Shown here piece after piece: positions 35,337 through 47,923 of a stretch of 64,000 nt of DNA. The position numbers and the translations under genes are program-made. Position 1 is the first letter of the stretch; each line of letters begins with the position of its first letter. The stretch is from the NCBI GenBank assembly GCA_018524725.1, contig JAEUWP010000418.1, forward strand, positions 16,341 to 80,340. The letters are read 5' to 3'. Source of the stretch: Podaxis mareebaensis (lineage: Eukaryota > Basidiomycota > Agaricomycetes > Agaricales > Agaricaceae). The notes beneath the pieces are model-generated. The model was not told the origin of the DNA. It saw nothing but the letters and a program-made list of their open reading frames with translations, and searched no databases.

Positions 35337-38300
35337 ATGTCGGAGCACCACCAGCTCAACGACATTCAAGAGGAACCCTCATCGAATGTTGTCTCAAGAG
35401 CTCCTTCCCAACCAACACTTCTGAACGCAGACATTCACCAATCCGAGGAATACCTCCACAAGCACAGTGAATACCCATCATCTCCTTCGTCCCGTCCACG
35501 GCGCGGATCCTCCGTCTCTCACGTCGATGTCGCATTTTTTGATCCTCAAGGTGTCCAAGAATTAAGAAGAACCTTGACACAACAGTCTATCCAGGAGAAT
35601 AAGAACCGGCCTCCTGGATCGCGTGGCTCTTTGAGTACAGATCTGACTCTTACACCGAAGGATGGCGAACCTTTCGATCTTGCAAAAACCCTCCGCAAGA
35701 TTGTGCAGAAGTGAGCAAATGCTTACCTTTTTTTTTTACTATGTATTCACACTTTGCTAGACGAGAAGAACATGAGATCAAGCCCAGAGAGCTTGGAGTC
35801 GTGTTCCAGAATCTCCGTGTCGTCGGTCTGGGGGCAACCGCGTCATATGCACCTACGATGGGTTCTATCTTCAACCCCTTGACCATCGTCGAGGCCGTCC
35901 AAAAGGCACGACACCCGCCTATCCGTGATATTTTAAATGGTTTTGAGGGAGTCGTAAGACCGGGAGAAATGCTTCGTGAGTTTCTGAAATATAATCTCGG
36001 GGACTACTACTTATCACTTTCTCCATCTCAGTCGTTCTCGGAAGACCCGGGTCAGGTTGCACCACATTTCTGAAGACTCTCGCCAATCGCAGAAAGGAAT
36101 ACTATGCTGTCGAAGGCGAGGTCCACTACGACTCGATATCACCGACAGAACTACACAAACACTATCGTGGCGATGTACAGTACTGTCCGGAGGATGACAT
36201 CCACTTCCCTACTCTCACCGTTGAGCAAACTCTCGGGTTCGCTGCTACCACTCGCACACCTCGCAACCGTGCTGCCGAGTCCCGCGATGAATATGCTTCT
36301 CGAGTGACCGACTTATTGACCACAGTCTTCGGTTTGCGGCATGCGCGGAAGACTCCTGTTGGTGACCATATGATACGAGGCGTTAGTGGCGGCGAGAAGA
36401 AGCGCGTTTCTATCGCAGAAGCCCTCGCCGCTCGAAGCTGTATTGGTGCCTGGGACAAGTGGGTCGTCTCTGATTAATACTCGGCTTTAAGTTTCCGTCC
36501 TAACCGGCACGTTCCCTGAATAGCTCAACTCGTGGCCTTGATGCTTCCACTGCATTGGAATTCGTCCAAGCTCTTCGCATCGCAACAGATACTTTCCATT
36601 TGACCACCATAGTCTCGATTTACCAGGCTGGAGAGTCCCTCTACAAGCATTTTGATAAGGTCTGCGTGATCAATGAAGGCAAAATGGCCTACTTCGGTCC
36701 TGCCGATAAGGCGAGGCAATACTTTATTGATATGGGGTAGGCATCTCGGTTTTTTTTGGCCCATCTCCTAATCTGATAATGACTCCACAGTTATGAGCCT
36801 GCCAATAGGCAGACTACTGCGGACTTCCTGGTTGCCGTAACCGATCCAAACGGTCGTATTCCAAGACCTGGTGCCATGCGCCCTCCCCAGACCGCTACCG
36901 AATTTGCCGACTATTTCAAGAACTCTAAGCTCGCCGAGCTGAATCGTAGAGAGATTGAAGAATATAAATCGGAGTTCGTTGGTAAGCCAGATCGTGCGCT
37001 TGCATTCAAGCAGAGTGCTCGTGCGGAAATTGCGAAGGGGTCAAGGAAGGGGAGGTGTGTACACTATTTTCGTTGGTTGTCATATGTTGGACGCTCAAAT
37101 ACCTGATTTTTACAGTGCATACCTGTTGAGCATCCCTCAACAAATCCGAGCGGTTATGATCCGCAGGGCTCAGATTTTGCGTGGAAATATGCTCTTTACT
37201 GGCCTTAACCTCTTGTACGCCAAGTACTAAGACTATTCAGTCTTAGAATTCTGACTTCTTTGATCTAGCTCTTTTGTCTTCCAAGCACTGATAATGGGAA
37301 GTGTCTTCCTGAAGATGGAGGAAAATACCGCGGCATTTTTCTCTCGCGGGGGTGTCCTTTTCTTGTCAGTCATTTCAGAACTTTCTGCTACGGTCCGAAC
37401 TAAATATTCGCCATTCGATAGTGCCCTCCTCTTCTCTGCTTTGACTGCTATGGCAGAAATCCCCGCCCTCTATGCTCAACGCCCCATCGTTCTTCGCCAC
37501 GAACATGCAGCTCTTTACCATCCCTTTATTGAAGCTCTTGCACTTACGTTAGTAGATGCACCAATCACACTTGGTATTATGATTGTTTTCGCTATTATTC
37601 TTTACTTCATGGTTGGACTCCAACGGAGCGCGGTAAGTACCAATGACCTGCCACTATATTCATGACGTTGACTGACATACGTGATTCCAGGATCAATTCT
37701 TGTAAGTAGAGGTCGATTTTAGACGGCGCCTGCGATCCTAACAGGCTTATCAGCATTTTTCTTCTTTTCTTATTCACTATGTCGATGACGATGAAAGGAT
37801 GGTTCCGATCCATTGCTGCGCTATTCTCAACAGATGCACTTGCACAATCAGTTGCTGGGATCTCCGTCCTCGCCGTTGCTATTTATACCGGTAGGTTATT
37901 GACACCGATGGTTTTCCTTGTGCTCATCTAATGAATTAAAGGGTATACGATCCCTAAACCCACGATGATCGGGGCCTTGCGCTGGATTACTTATATCAAC
38001 GTAAGCCGATCCCTGGTTTTGTATGACTATCTCAGTTTAACTTCAGTCTTTCTCCTATCATTAGCCTCTTCGTTATGGGTATGTTTTCCCCGAGGATCGT
38101 CGCCAAGATTTGCTGTTGACTTAAGAATATTTAGATTCGAAGCTGTCATGTCCAACGAGTTCCGCACGCTTCAAGGCGCATGTTCAACTCTTGTACCCCA
38201 AGGCCCAGGTTACGAAAACGTAACAATCGCTAACCAAGTTTGCACAACCGTCGGATCACTGCCGCAGCAAGCATTTGTTGATGGTAACCGCTTCCTCAGT

Positions 38301-41164
38301 CTTTCTTATGGATTTGCCTGGTCCAATACTTGGAGGGTGAGTAAGCAGGCTTATGCATGTTTGCTATCCGAGTCTAAAGTGGTCAATTCCTTGCATAATA
38401 GAACTTTGGCATTATTATCGCTTTCGGTGTCGGTTTCTTCGTCGCTCTCCTCGCCTTCACCGAGTTCAATACCTCCAGCACTCACGAGGCTGCCGTCGTC
38501 CTCTTCCGCCGTGGATACAAGAAACTTACAAATTCTAGGGATGAGGAAACAGGTGCCGTCAACGAGAAAGACCCTCTCCCCGAGTCAGACAAAAAAATAG
38601 AGGCGGAGGCTCTTGCCTCAAACAACCCGATGACGGACGTTTTCTCCTGGCAGAATTTACAGTACACCGTACCTGTCTCCGGAGAGGACGACAGGAAGCT
38701 GTTGGATAACGTATCTGGCTATGTCGCTCCCGGAAAGTTGACAGCTCTAATGGGAGAGTCTGGCGCGGGCAAGACAACACTCTTGAACGTCCTGGCTCAG
38801 AGGACTTCGATCGGGGTTGTGACTGGCGATCGTTTCGTCAATGGACACGCTTTGCCACATGATTTCCAAGCTCAGACGTGCGTTTTAGAACTTAACACTG
38901 CAGGATGCCCGAATGTTAATCTTGTTTTAATAGCGGTTACTGTCAACAGATGGATACCCACACTCCGGAATGCACCGTTCGAGAGGCGCTGTTGTTCTCC
39001 GCGAAGCTCCGCCAGCCTGCCTCTGTGCCTCTTGCAGAGAAGGAAGCTTAGTGAGTGTTGTTGCTTGTCTCTCTTCATCCACTGACTGCGCTCCTATTTC
39101 AGCGTTGAAAAATGTTTAAAGATGTGCGGCCTTGAGGAATATGCGGAGGCGACTATCGGGTCTCTCGGCGTTGAGCATCGTAAGCGTACTACAATCGGCG
39201 TCGAGCTCGCAGCCAAGGTAATGAAAATATGATGTAATTGTTGATGGTTCAGCGCGCTCATGCAGTACTCGTAGCCCAAACTTCTCCTCTTCCTTGACGA
39301 ACCTACCTCCGGTCTTGACTCCCAGAGCGCTTGGGCTATTGTGTCTTTCCTTCGTTCCCTCGCAGATCATGGACAAGCTATCCTTTGCACGTAAGTCTCC
39401 CTCTTCACTCTCTCATGATCTTCGTTCTGACGTTCTTCTTTAGGATCCACCAGGTATGATTTACAATATGCTACCAGTCCACCACTGGACTTATTTGCGT
39501 CTCATTTACGACAGCCCTCTGCTGAATTGTTCCAAGTCTTCGATCGCATGCTCTTGCTCAGAAAGGGTGGTCAGACTGTCTACTTTGGTGATCTTGGACG
39601 CAACGCTACAACTCTCATCAACTACTTTGAAGAGAACGGAGCCCGCAAGTGTCTGCCTGAGGAGAACCCGTGAGTTGGCTGGCTTGTTTCGTGGAATTTT
39701 TCTGAAGGAAACACCAGGGCCGAATACATGCTGGAGATTATCGGTGCTGGAGCAACTGCCACGAGCGAACAAGACTGGCACACCATCTGGAAAAACTCTC
39801 CACAAGCGATCCGGCTCGAAAAGGAGATTGAAGAGATTCATCGCGAAGGTCGCAAGAGGCCTCCTGTTCGGGCTACCTTCACTTCTGAGTTCGCTACTTC
39901 ATGGTTCTATCAGACTTGGGAATTATTCAAGAGGGGTCATGTCGCTTATTGGAGGAACCCAACGTACCTGATGGCTAAACTCTCTTTGAACATCATCGGT
40001 GGTCTCTTCATTGGTTTTACCTTCTTCAAGGCTTCGAATTCGCAGCAGGGAACTCAGAACAAGCTTTTCGTGAGTCTAAGCCGTGTTTTTCTTAATTACC
40101 GCCATTGACCCAATCTCCCTTCTTAGTCGATCTTCATGGTCACGATTTTGAGGTGAGTACTATCGAACGCATCAGCCGAGCTTTTGATCCGAGCAATTGT
40201 CTCTAGTGTACCACTTTCCGGTCAACTTCAGGTTCCGTATATCGATAAGCGTACCATCTACGAGGTCCGTGAACGACCCAGCCGCATCTACAGTTGGACC
40301 GCATTCACAACCGCCCACCTTTTGGTCGAGCTCCCTTGGAACATCCTCGGGTCTCTATTCCTCTTCTTTTGCTGGTACTGGACAGTCGGATACCCTACCG
40401 ATAGGGCCGGATACACCTACCTCATGCTCGGCATCGTTTACCCGTTCTATTATACCACGATTTCTCTCGCTATCGCTGCTCTTGCACCCAGTGCTGAAAT
40501 TGCAGGAATTTTATTCTCGACTTTGTTCTCCTTCGTCATCACATTGTGCGTCACCTATGGCCTTCTTTATACCCTGTCATAGTGACTGATTAACCATCTT
40601 CTAGCAATGGCGTCCTCCAACCTTTCAGGCAGCTCCACTGGTGGAAGTGGATGTATCGTCTTTCACCGTACACCTACCTGGTTGAAGGTCTTTTGGGGCA
40701 AGGTAATTGCATTTAACATCGTTATTCTCTACCTCAAAACTAAGGATTGCGTTTCAGCCCTTGGCCATCAATCGATTGAATGCTCTGCCATTGAGTATGT
40801 TCAGCTGAACCCACCTGCTGGCATGACTTGCGCCCAATACCTCAACCCTTACATTTCCTCTGCTGGCGGATATCTTACGAACCCTGACGCTACTTCAAGT
40901 TGCAACTTCTGCAGCATGTCTTCGGTCGATACATTCCTCGCCTCAGGTTTTAACATCTTCTATCACCATCATTGGCGCAACTTTGGCTTCATGATTGCAT
41001 ACATTGTTTTCAATGTGAGTTTGCCTCGATGCGCTTCTATTCTCACTAAGTCTCACACTGTCCCGTAGACCATCGTTCTTTTCGCCTTCACTTATATCTT
41101 CCGCATCCACACTGGAAGCTTCCTCCCTAAATTTGGCAAGAAGACGAGGAAAAGCAACGCCTAA
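35337..41164 (+). CDS. PDR-type (ABCG full-length) ABC transporter
   Basis: Plasma-membrane efflux pump of the pleiotropic drug resistance type, about 1,450 residues in many exons, order NBD1-TMD1-NBD2-TMD2. NBD1 has the degenerate Walker [10 protein letters not shown] (Cys for Lys), the canonical signature [13 protein letters not shown] and NSTRGLD after Walker B. NBD2 has a canonical Walker [10 protein letters not shown] and [10 protein letters not shown] but a degenerate signature ([15 protein letters not shown]). This reciprocal asymmetry is the hallmark of fungal PDR proteins. TMD1 (around 37140-38450) and TMD2 (around 39890-41160) contain multiple hydrophobic helices, with TMD2 including [13 protein letters not shown] and LVELPWN. 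A 10-nt microexon lies at 39444-39453. I see no frameshift. The substrate is unknown. Confidence 0.95.
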
Positions 41165-41337
41165 TGGTTTTCTTTCCACATAGAAGTTATATTTATTGCA
41201 ATTCAATCTAGTAGAATGCATTATCATGAACCAGTAGCATAGTGACGTCTCAAGTAATCCTCTTCGGAAGAATATATGATACCAATGAATAGACAGTTCG
41301 TCGCAGATCTTGTGACACATAGCAAGGGAGTAAATGA

Positions 41338-42205
41338 TCAATATGCACGACCTCCAGGGAGCATGCTCCGAATTCTGCCACCGTTCCCAGGACTGCGAGG
41401 GTTCCTATCGCATATCATCACTTCATACGGCTTCAGGACCTCGATTGCGTTGGCTCTGGTGGTACTGTCCAAGACAGACCGCCGAGCTTGAGAAGTTCGC
41501 AAAACCGGCGAGCCGTTGGTACCGTCAGAGACAAATTGGACGTCTGAGGGTCGTTGTGGGAGACTATATAATTCCCCTTTGGAGTATATGCTAGATTCTG
41601 CAGGAGTCCTAACAAAGGAAGAAGGCTCGGAAGCTTGGCGGACCGGCGGGGTGCTTGGGCGGGACGCATATGCGGGCGGCGGAGGGGTTGGTAATTCGAT
41701 TAGGGTCATGGAAGTGTTTGAGGAACATCGTTGGTACAAACTCCTCTTGTCAACTTTATCCTCGGTTTTGCGTTTGGGTCTCAAGCTGAGAGGTAGTCTA
41801 TGCGAGACTTTGCACACCCAATCCCACAACCTTCTCTCCTTCGGAATATCGGTGCCACTAATAGAATCGGGGCCTGGGGTCTCGAGGTTAATTTCTACCT
41901 TTCCCAGTTCTGCGTCCACAATTTGGAGTCGGGTTGATCGGTGCGGAGCCACGCAGTCCTTGTCCTTGATGATGGGCGAGATATAAAAGTACAGGTATAT
42001 GCAGAATATGGACGTGAATCCGAGGATCATCAAGACTTGGACTGGAATTAGTGGGCGGCAGACAGATATTCAGGTTAACAGGCGTACCAAGGGAAGTAAG
42101 GCTACGTTCACCAGTGGGGTTGATGGGGTTACCGTCTATTCCAATTCTGAGGTTGACTGCCGGGTTATATGGTTCCTGCGAGAAAGACTGGCCAATATAG
42201 GACAT
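41338..42205 (-). CDS. Single-pass membrane protein of unknown function
   Basis: Exons joined by one 46-nt intron (GTACGC..TTCCAG) give 273 residues starting MSYIGQSFSQEPYNPAVNL. One hydrophobic segment, MILGFTSIFCIYLYFYISPII, lies about residues 45-65. The remainder is a long, probably cytosolic, Ser/Thr/Pro-rich and basic tail with PTPPPPAY and RPKRKTEDK. No domain is recognised. It lies head-to-tail after another membrane-protein gene on the same strand and converges with the ABC transporter (174 bp gap). The first exon carries Asn-rich sequence that could face outward. Confidence 0.65.
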
Positions 42206-42610
42206 GTGCTTTGAAGGGAATGATCGTATAGCAAATGGTTGTGCGAGAAAGGATAGGGGGTATTAGGGGCGGATTGCCTTGCTAGTGCGGAATAGATCTG
42301 AGTGGGACGGGAGGGTCAATCTAGCGGCTGGAAAACCGATTGTGGCTGGATGATACAATTGTCAATTCCGAATACATATAATTTGGGTTATTTATAGAAG
42401 TCTATCTGAAAGATTTGCAGTGATGAACTATGTCCATTTCCATCAATATAGAAGAAATGACTGGCGGAAAATGAGAGTGCACCGAAAACTAAAAACGACA
42501 TCCTCGGTCAAGGATTATGCAGCCTGGCGCCTGGCGAAAGCAATGGCGACACACTCGTCCTACAAAGGTTCAGGCCCAGAATACATCAATATAACTGAAA
42601 TCAGGACGAC

Positions 42611-44557
42611 TTACACAGTCAAAGGCGACATCATATACGATTCACCATATTTCGATGGGCTTAGTGGAGAGGTGTCATCCGCCTGGGGTGACACGCCGGC
42701 TGTTAGAATCTCTGTCCCGGTATCCTCATGCTGATACTTGAGTGGTTCCCGGCTGCCCATTACATATGTCCCATCCTCCATCCCGATCCTAACATGCTCC
42801 GTCGATTTCTGAAGTATGAGGTTCGGCGGATGTCTGAAGTAACCAACGGTTTCGCAAGGTCTATCCTTCTCGTCCAGATGCGTCGTCGTGGCAAGCGAAG
42901 CGAACAAGGAGCTCTTGTAGTACCCCGGTTTGTCTTTAAGCATCAACGTAAACGCTGTGAGGGCGAAAACAAAAGGAAGAAGGATAAGGAGGATCTGGAG
43001 GTAAGAGAGAGCGGCTTCGTTGTGGTGGACGAGGACGTCGACTGTGCTTGCATCTCCACCGAGGAGGAAAGCCCGAGACAGGAGGAGCTGTTCAATCCAA
43101 GTGCGGTTAAAGATATACCAGTTCTCTCCAGTCTTATTGAACGCAACGACGTTGGTATCGTTCTTCCCATCACCCAGAACGTCTACGATGATTGCAACGG
43201 CGGAGGTATCAATTTGTCCAAGAAACCCGGCATCCGTCTGGTTCACTACAAGGGATTTGTAGCAGTCGTTCCACCTAACCCGTCCACCCGTAGCTTGATT
43301 AACGTTCCACAAGTCACAGGGAACTGCAGGTTTAACCGGTTCCGGGATCGTCTCCGATCGAACGAGCTCGATGGTGACGTCAAGAATGCGTAGTAGACCG
43401 AACAACTTCTCCGTCTGAAAATTATCGTTGACGAGGTTCACGAACTCCGTGCTGCTCCATCCAATATAAGCCCTCTCCTGATCCTGAATCATAAACCCCA
43501 TCGTCGTACTATTGATCCCATTCTCCTGCGCCAGCAAGCACATTTCCGCATAAATATCGGGTAGCCGCGTATCATTACCCCCAGGAGAATAAATCCTTCG
43601 CAACATCGTTCTAATTTCGTCCTCCGGGAACTTCTTCATCGACACCATCGACACCTTCAACACCGTCTGCAAGAACGTATGTCTCCTGTTCCCCTTGGTC
43701 AAAGTGAACACCTGCTTCATCACACCCGTATCTCCACCAGTTGCATACGAAGCCCAAGGATTATCCGATCGCATAGGCGCGAGATACGTGGTCTTGCCCC
43801 AGTCATTATCCCACCACACCAGAGGTTCTCCAGCCGGCTGCCTCAAGAGACTGTTGCTCTCTGTGTTCGGAACGTTACAGTGCCACGAGAGGAGTGTCCC
43901 ATTGGCCGTCTCGGTCGTAGGACAATATCTCTCATCGTTCATCCAACTCAGCAGCTGTTGACCAAAGCTGACACCAAAGCCTTCATCATCAAGAAAGATG
44001 CGAGGACCAATGTTATCTGATGCGTTCATGCGTTTCGGTGGCATGATAGCGGCAGGTTTTCGAACGTATGAGGAGGGAGGAAAGGAAAAGTTGAAACCGG
44101 GCTTGAAGAGGTTGGAAGTGAGTGTTTCGTTCACATCGATGCGATCTATGTCGTGATTTGGGTCATTGATGATGTGGACGTAGGAAGGATTTTGTACGAG
44201 GTAAGGAGAGATGGTGGCTCCGTTGACGAGCTGTGAGCGTGTGACGTATCCAGGGGAATCGAGAGCCCAGAGAAGAGTATCGTACATGTTCGCTAGGGTA
44301 TACGAGACGGTGAATATGAGGACGAGAATGGCACTTCGGTTCATGCCTCGCGATGTGATGAAGAGGGCTCGTTGGATGTAGTCCTCGGCGAACATGAGGA
44401 AAGATGTGTATTCCATTGTGAGATATGCGGCATATGCACAGAAGTTGAAGATGGCGTATTGAAGAGCGATAGCGGATGCACGGAAGAGGATGTTCTTGAC
44501 CACGTTCTCCCTCACTGATACAACGGAATCGATAAAGAAGGAGTGTGTGAGGTGCAT
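42611..44557 (-). CDS. Large membrane glycoprotein of unknown function
   Basis: One uninterrupted frame of 648 residues from ATG 44555-44557. Two or three hydrophobic helices lie in the first 110 residues (ASAIALQYAIFNFCAYAAYL and SAILVLIFTVSYTLANMY). A central domain of about 400 residues is rich in N-x-S/T sites and Cys (for example NETL, NASD, NGTL, NDT, NRTW). One further helix (YLQILLILLPFVFALTAFTL) near residue 530 precedes a cytosolic tail. The predicted topology is an extracellular or luminal domain between membrane anchors. No enzyme motif recognised. It is intronless, unlike most neighbours. Its partner at 41338-42205 lies on the same strand. Confidence 0.8.
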   Translation of the reverse strand: MHLTHSFFIDSVVSVRENVVKNILFRASAIALQYAIFNFCAYAAYLTMEYTSFLMFAEDYIQRALFITSRGMNRSAILVLIFTVSYTLANMYDTLLWALDSPGYVTRSQLVNGATISPYLVQNPSYVHIINDPNHDIDRIDVNETLTSNLFKPGFNFSFPPSSYVRKPAAIMPPKRMNASDNIGPRIFLDDEGFGVSFGQQLLSWMNDERYCPTTETANGTLLSWHCNVPNTESNSLLRQPAGEPLVWWDNDWGKTTYLAPMRSDNPWASYATGGDTGVMKQVFTLTKGNRRHTFLQTVLKVSMVSMKKFPEDEIRTMLRRIYSPGGNDTRLPDIYAEMCLLAQENGINSTTMGFMIQDQERAYIGWSSTEFVNLVNDNFQTEKLFGLLRILDVTIELVRSETIPEPVKPAVPCDLWNVNQATGGRVRWNDCYKSLVVNQTDAGFLGQIDTSAVAIIVDVLGDGKNDTNVVAFNKTGENWYIFNRTWIEQLLLSRAFLLGGDASTVDVLVHHNEAALSYLQILLILLPFVFALTAFTLMLKDKPGYYKSSLFASLATTTHLDEKDRPCETVGYFRHPPNLILQKSTEHVRIGMEDGTYVMGSREPLKYQHEDTGTEILTAGVSPQADDTSPLSPSKYGESYMMSPLTV

Positions 44558-45703
44558 ATTGGCCGAAGGAACGCGAAAGACCCGGGGGAGGGGGGGGGGA
44601 ACATCCGGCGAAAATTATAGGGATTGAGAGTGCGAGCCCCGTTGGTTTGAGACGACCTAATTCCGCCTCGGAGCAGCATTTCCGAGGCAGAAATTGAATC
44701 GAGTGTACCTGACTAGTGATTGACACGTTGAAGGAATCCCACATGCAAATGATGCAATGCAAAATGGTGAGCGCTAGACGTTGACGGGTTGATTGAACTC
44801 TATCGCTTTCATCGATGAAGACAAAATCGGCAACGAAGACTCAAAAGCGATGCGCTTCTGGCAACCAACAAGTCATGAATGACTGCCTCGAATTCAGAAT
44901 GGGAAAATACGTACAGCAAAAAGGTACATATTTCTGTAGTGCAGGGCCGGACATCTCTCATCCAAACCGACATGTTCGGAGGCAGGGTTAGCGAGAAACG
45001 ATAATGCTCACAGCTGATGATGTTCACGATACTTAGTGAAGGCCCGAACCTTTGCGGGAGAGTTTGTCAAGTCCCTTCACGCGAGAGCGAATTGAGGGAA
45101 GCATTCGTTATGGTGCTGGAAGGTCAGCTCGAAAGATAATGCGGTGCATCCCAGGAGGACGGCTGAACGGGACCTTGGTTTCCGCCTTGTTCCTGGATCA
45201 CATCTTCTCAACACCGCGTACACCTGATCGGTGTCCAGGCTTTAGATCATTTCCGTTGGACATGTTGTCAATGATAAATTGTTAATACCAAATTTAGGTT
45301 CCATTGGTGATGGCTCTACAATGCGAGCGTTAAGGGTTTCGTCAGCTTTCAGCGGGTGGTGGAGTGTTCATCAACAACTAACGTTTAACTCTGAGCTCCA
45401 GTCTTCTGAACTCTTGTTTTCACACAAATTCAAGAACATAGATCTTGCTTAGCTTGGCTTAGCTTAAGGCATATGGATGGGACATGGGATCATGAGCGTG
45501 AAGAAGTGTAAGAAAACGTAGGAGGGAGCGGACAGATGAGCAGCAACCGGTGTGGGGGGAGATCGAAGGGCAAGGAAAATTATGAAGGGAAGGACAACAA
45601 CAGACAGGTACGCGACAGGCCTCCGACCACCCAATCCCAGAACCAGGTGTAATTCGAGTAGATGATTCCAAACGTACTCCTATCCACCGCACGAGGTCGT
45701 GTT
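44558..45703. other. Intergenic region
   Basis: About 1.1 kb between a membrane-protein start and the eS6 stop. It contains a C-run of about a dozen bases near 44585 on the complementary strand (GGGGGAGGGGGGGGGG-like) just upstream of the membrane-protein ATG. No gene recognised. Confidence 0.4.
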
Positions 45704-46620
45704 TTACGCGGTCTTGTGCGATGCCTTGATGGCGGCAGCCTTGGCCTTTTTCTCTGCGATACGCTTGGCAAGGATAGCGCTGCGAAGGATGAGGAAAGAA
45801 CGTCGTGGATGACTGAGATGGTACGCACTCGTATTCGGCCTTCTGCTCCTTCTGGTGCTCCAGCCTGCGGCGCTTGAGGGAGCGGAGGTGACGGCGACGT
45901 TGGAGACGGAGGGGGGTAACCAATCGTTGAATTTTGGGTCTAGAGAACAAGGTAAGCAAATGCGAGGAGGCAACGACACGGATAGACGTACGCCTTGGTG
46001 TAAGGCTTAGCATCAGGGTTCTTCTGGCTCTTAACCTCCCGGCGAACAACGTATTTCCTGACATCGTCCTCCTTGCTCAGGTTGAAGAACTTCCTGATCT
46101 TGGTTGCCCTCTTGGGACCGAGACGCTTGGGAAGGACGTTATCGGTGAGTCCTGGGATTTCACCCTCACCCTGCTTGACGATAACGAGGGAGAGGACGGC
46201 AATATCGGGGCCAACGATGCAGCCACGGACGGACTTGCGCCTGCGTTCACCGGTGCGGCGGATGCGATAGCAGGAGTGGCCGTCGGAGAGCAAGAGGCGG
46301 ACACGGTGGGGGAGGAGAACACCCTGCTTCATAGGGAAACCCTGCTTGTCGTTTCCACCAGTGATACGGAAGATGTAGCCTTTCCATTCGTCACCGAGAG
46401 AGTCGCCGGGAACTTCTTGGGAGATCTTCTTGTCGTAGAAGACGCGGCTAGAAAATTCAACAACTCAGACGACATCTTTCTAGAGCTTGAAGGGACATAC
46501 AATCGTCTCTCATCATCGACTTCGATGAGCTTTTGGGCCCCGGTTGCGGGGTCTACACTCCAGGTCAATATCGAGTTCAAAGATATGGTGTTGTTGCTTA
46601 CTAGCAATGTTGAACTTCAT
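45704..46620 (-). CDS. RPS6: 40S ribosomal protein eS6
   Basis: Small-subunit ribosomal protein. It starts [23 protein letters not shown] across a 3'-shifted first intron, then [83 protein letters not shown] and [16 protein letters not shown], ending in a Lys/Ala tail and TAA at 45704-45706. At least four introns sit after the first seven codons, after RRLR, inside KAP and before the last exon. The C-terminal tail lacks an extended Arg/Ser stretch like that of animal eS6. A leader intron (GTACGC..TTTCAG) probably ends right before the ATG. It shares a divergent promoter with uS15. Confidence 0.96.
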
Positions 46621-47007
46621 TCTGAAACAATATATCAGGGGATAGTTTCTTTCGGCAGCGCGACGGACAGCGTACCTTGAGGAGGGATTGTTGAGCTCGC
46701 CGTTAGCGTTGGCGGGAACGGACCACTTGACGAGAGATGGAGAGGGCGAGGGCGGCCTGCTGGGTGTCGGAACAAACACTCGCAAACTCGGAGAGTGTGG
46801 CAGAATCAAAGTTTGCATCTGTACAGTCATTTCAGCCACCGCTCGGCATCTTCCGGCCACTGCAGAATCTCTCTCCCTGTCCGACCCTCTGATAGCGAAG
46901 TCGACAACTCAAGACCCTCCTTCCCACCTCAAGAAAACCCCCACAAATCGTCAGTTTTGTCGTCTAGATTGAGGTTATGACATACTGAACCTCTTCGCAG
47001 AGTCGTC
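46621..47007. promoter_or_regulatory. Divergent promoter between eS6 and uS15 genes
   Basis: 387 bp separate the two start codons of oppositely oriented ribosomal protein genes. The interval includes a likely 5'-UTR intron on the eS6 side and must hold both promoters. Confidence 0.65.
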
Positions 47008-47635
47008 ATGGGTCGTATGCATGCTCCCGGAAAGGGCATTTGTATGTTCAGGCAATATTCTACAGGCACGCGTTCTGATCAAGACCTCTAGCGTCCTCTG
47101 CCCTCCCCTACCGTAGGACTCCCCCTTCCTGGCTCAAGACTACCCCCGAGGAGGTGGTTGACCAGATCGTCAAGCTTGCCCGCAAGGGTCTTACTCCCTC
47201 TCAAATCGGTGTCACCCTCCGTGATTCGCATGGTATTCCCCAAGTCCGCTTTGTGACTGGAAACAAAATCCTCCGTATCCTCAAGTCCCAAGGTACGCCC
47301 GCTATTCGCAAGTCTAACATATGCTCACGCACGATTCCTTTGTTTCTTCTCCCTATCTTGCTTCTACTTGAACGTACTCTACGTGCTTTTATAATGCCTT
47401 TTGTTTGGGGATAGGACTTGGCCCATCCATCCCTGAGGACCTTTGGCACCTCATCAAAAAGGCGGTCGCCGTCCGCAAACACTTGGAGACCAACCGCAAG
47501 GACAAGGACTCCAAGTTCCGTCTCATCTTGATCGAGTCGAGGATTCACAGGCTTGCTAGGTACTACAAGACCAAGCAACAGATTCCTCCTACCTTCAAGT
47601 ACGATTCGGCCACTGCTTCCACCCTCATTGCCTAA
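47008..47635 (+). CDS. RPS13: 40S ribosomal protein uS15 (S13)
   Basis: Small-subunit protein of 151-residue class. The exons join [115 protein letters not shown] and the end ASTLIA with TAA 47633-47635. Introns split the Ser codon after GKGI (about 50 nt) and a Gly codon after LKSQ (about 120 nt). The longer second intron does not show clear C/D-box snoRNA motifs by eye. Confidence 0.96.
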
Positions 47636-47923
47636 ACATTTTCACCTCGGCGGGATTTATGGGAGTTATGTTGTATGCCATACCACGCTTGTGACATATG
47701 CTTTGCGTGTAATACATATGCTCATCGTCATCTATTCCCATATTCGCATGCCTCCTTGAGGTTTGTGTCTTCGCTGTATGTCTCTATGCGCGCCCACAAA
47801 GTTTGTACGTCCTGAAGGATGTCATAGTCGCTGTTTCCCACGATCAATAAATAGACCCAACACTATGCCGCACGTAACTGGTGTTCTCCAAGCTTCAACT
47901 GCGCCACGACTCTGCCACGCGAG

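Noticed and set aside
36028..36075. Apparent frameshift in NBD1 of the ABC transporter
   Set aside because: The Walker A region is read correctly after a GTGAGT..CTCAG intron that splits a Leu codon; no frameshift is needed.
45934..46680. 248-codon open frame on the plus strand
   Set aside because: It is antisense to the conserved eS6 exons and has no family of its own.
46630..46860. In-frame N-terminal extension of eS6
   Set aside because: The frame is open upstream of MKFNIA, but eS6 starts at that Met universally and a GTACGC..TTTCAG leader intron explains the sequence. At most a small upstream ORF.
47293..47413. snoRNA in the long intron of the uS15 gene
   Set aside because: The animal orthologue hosts U14, but no clear C box and D box pair is visible here.
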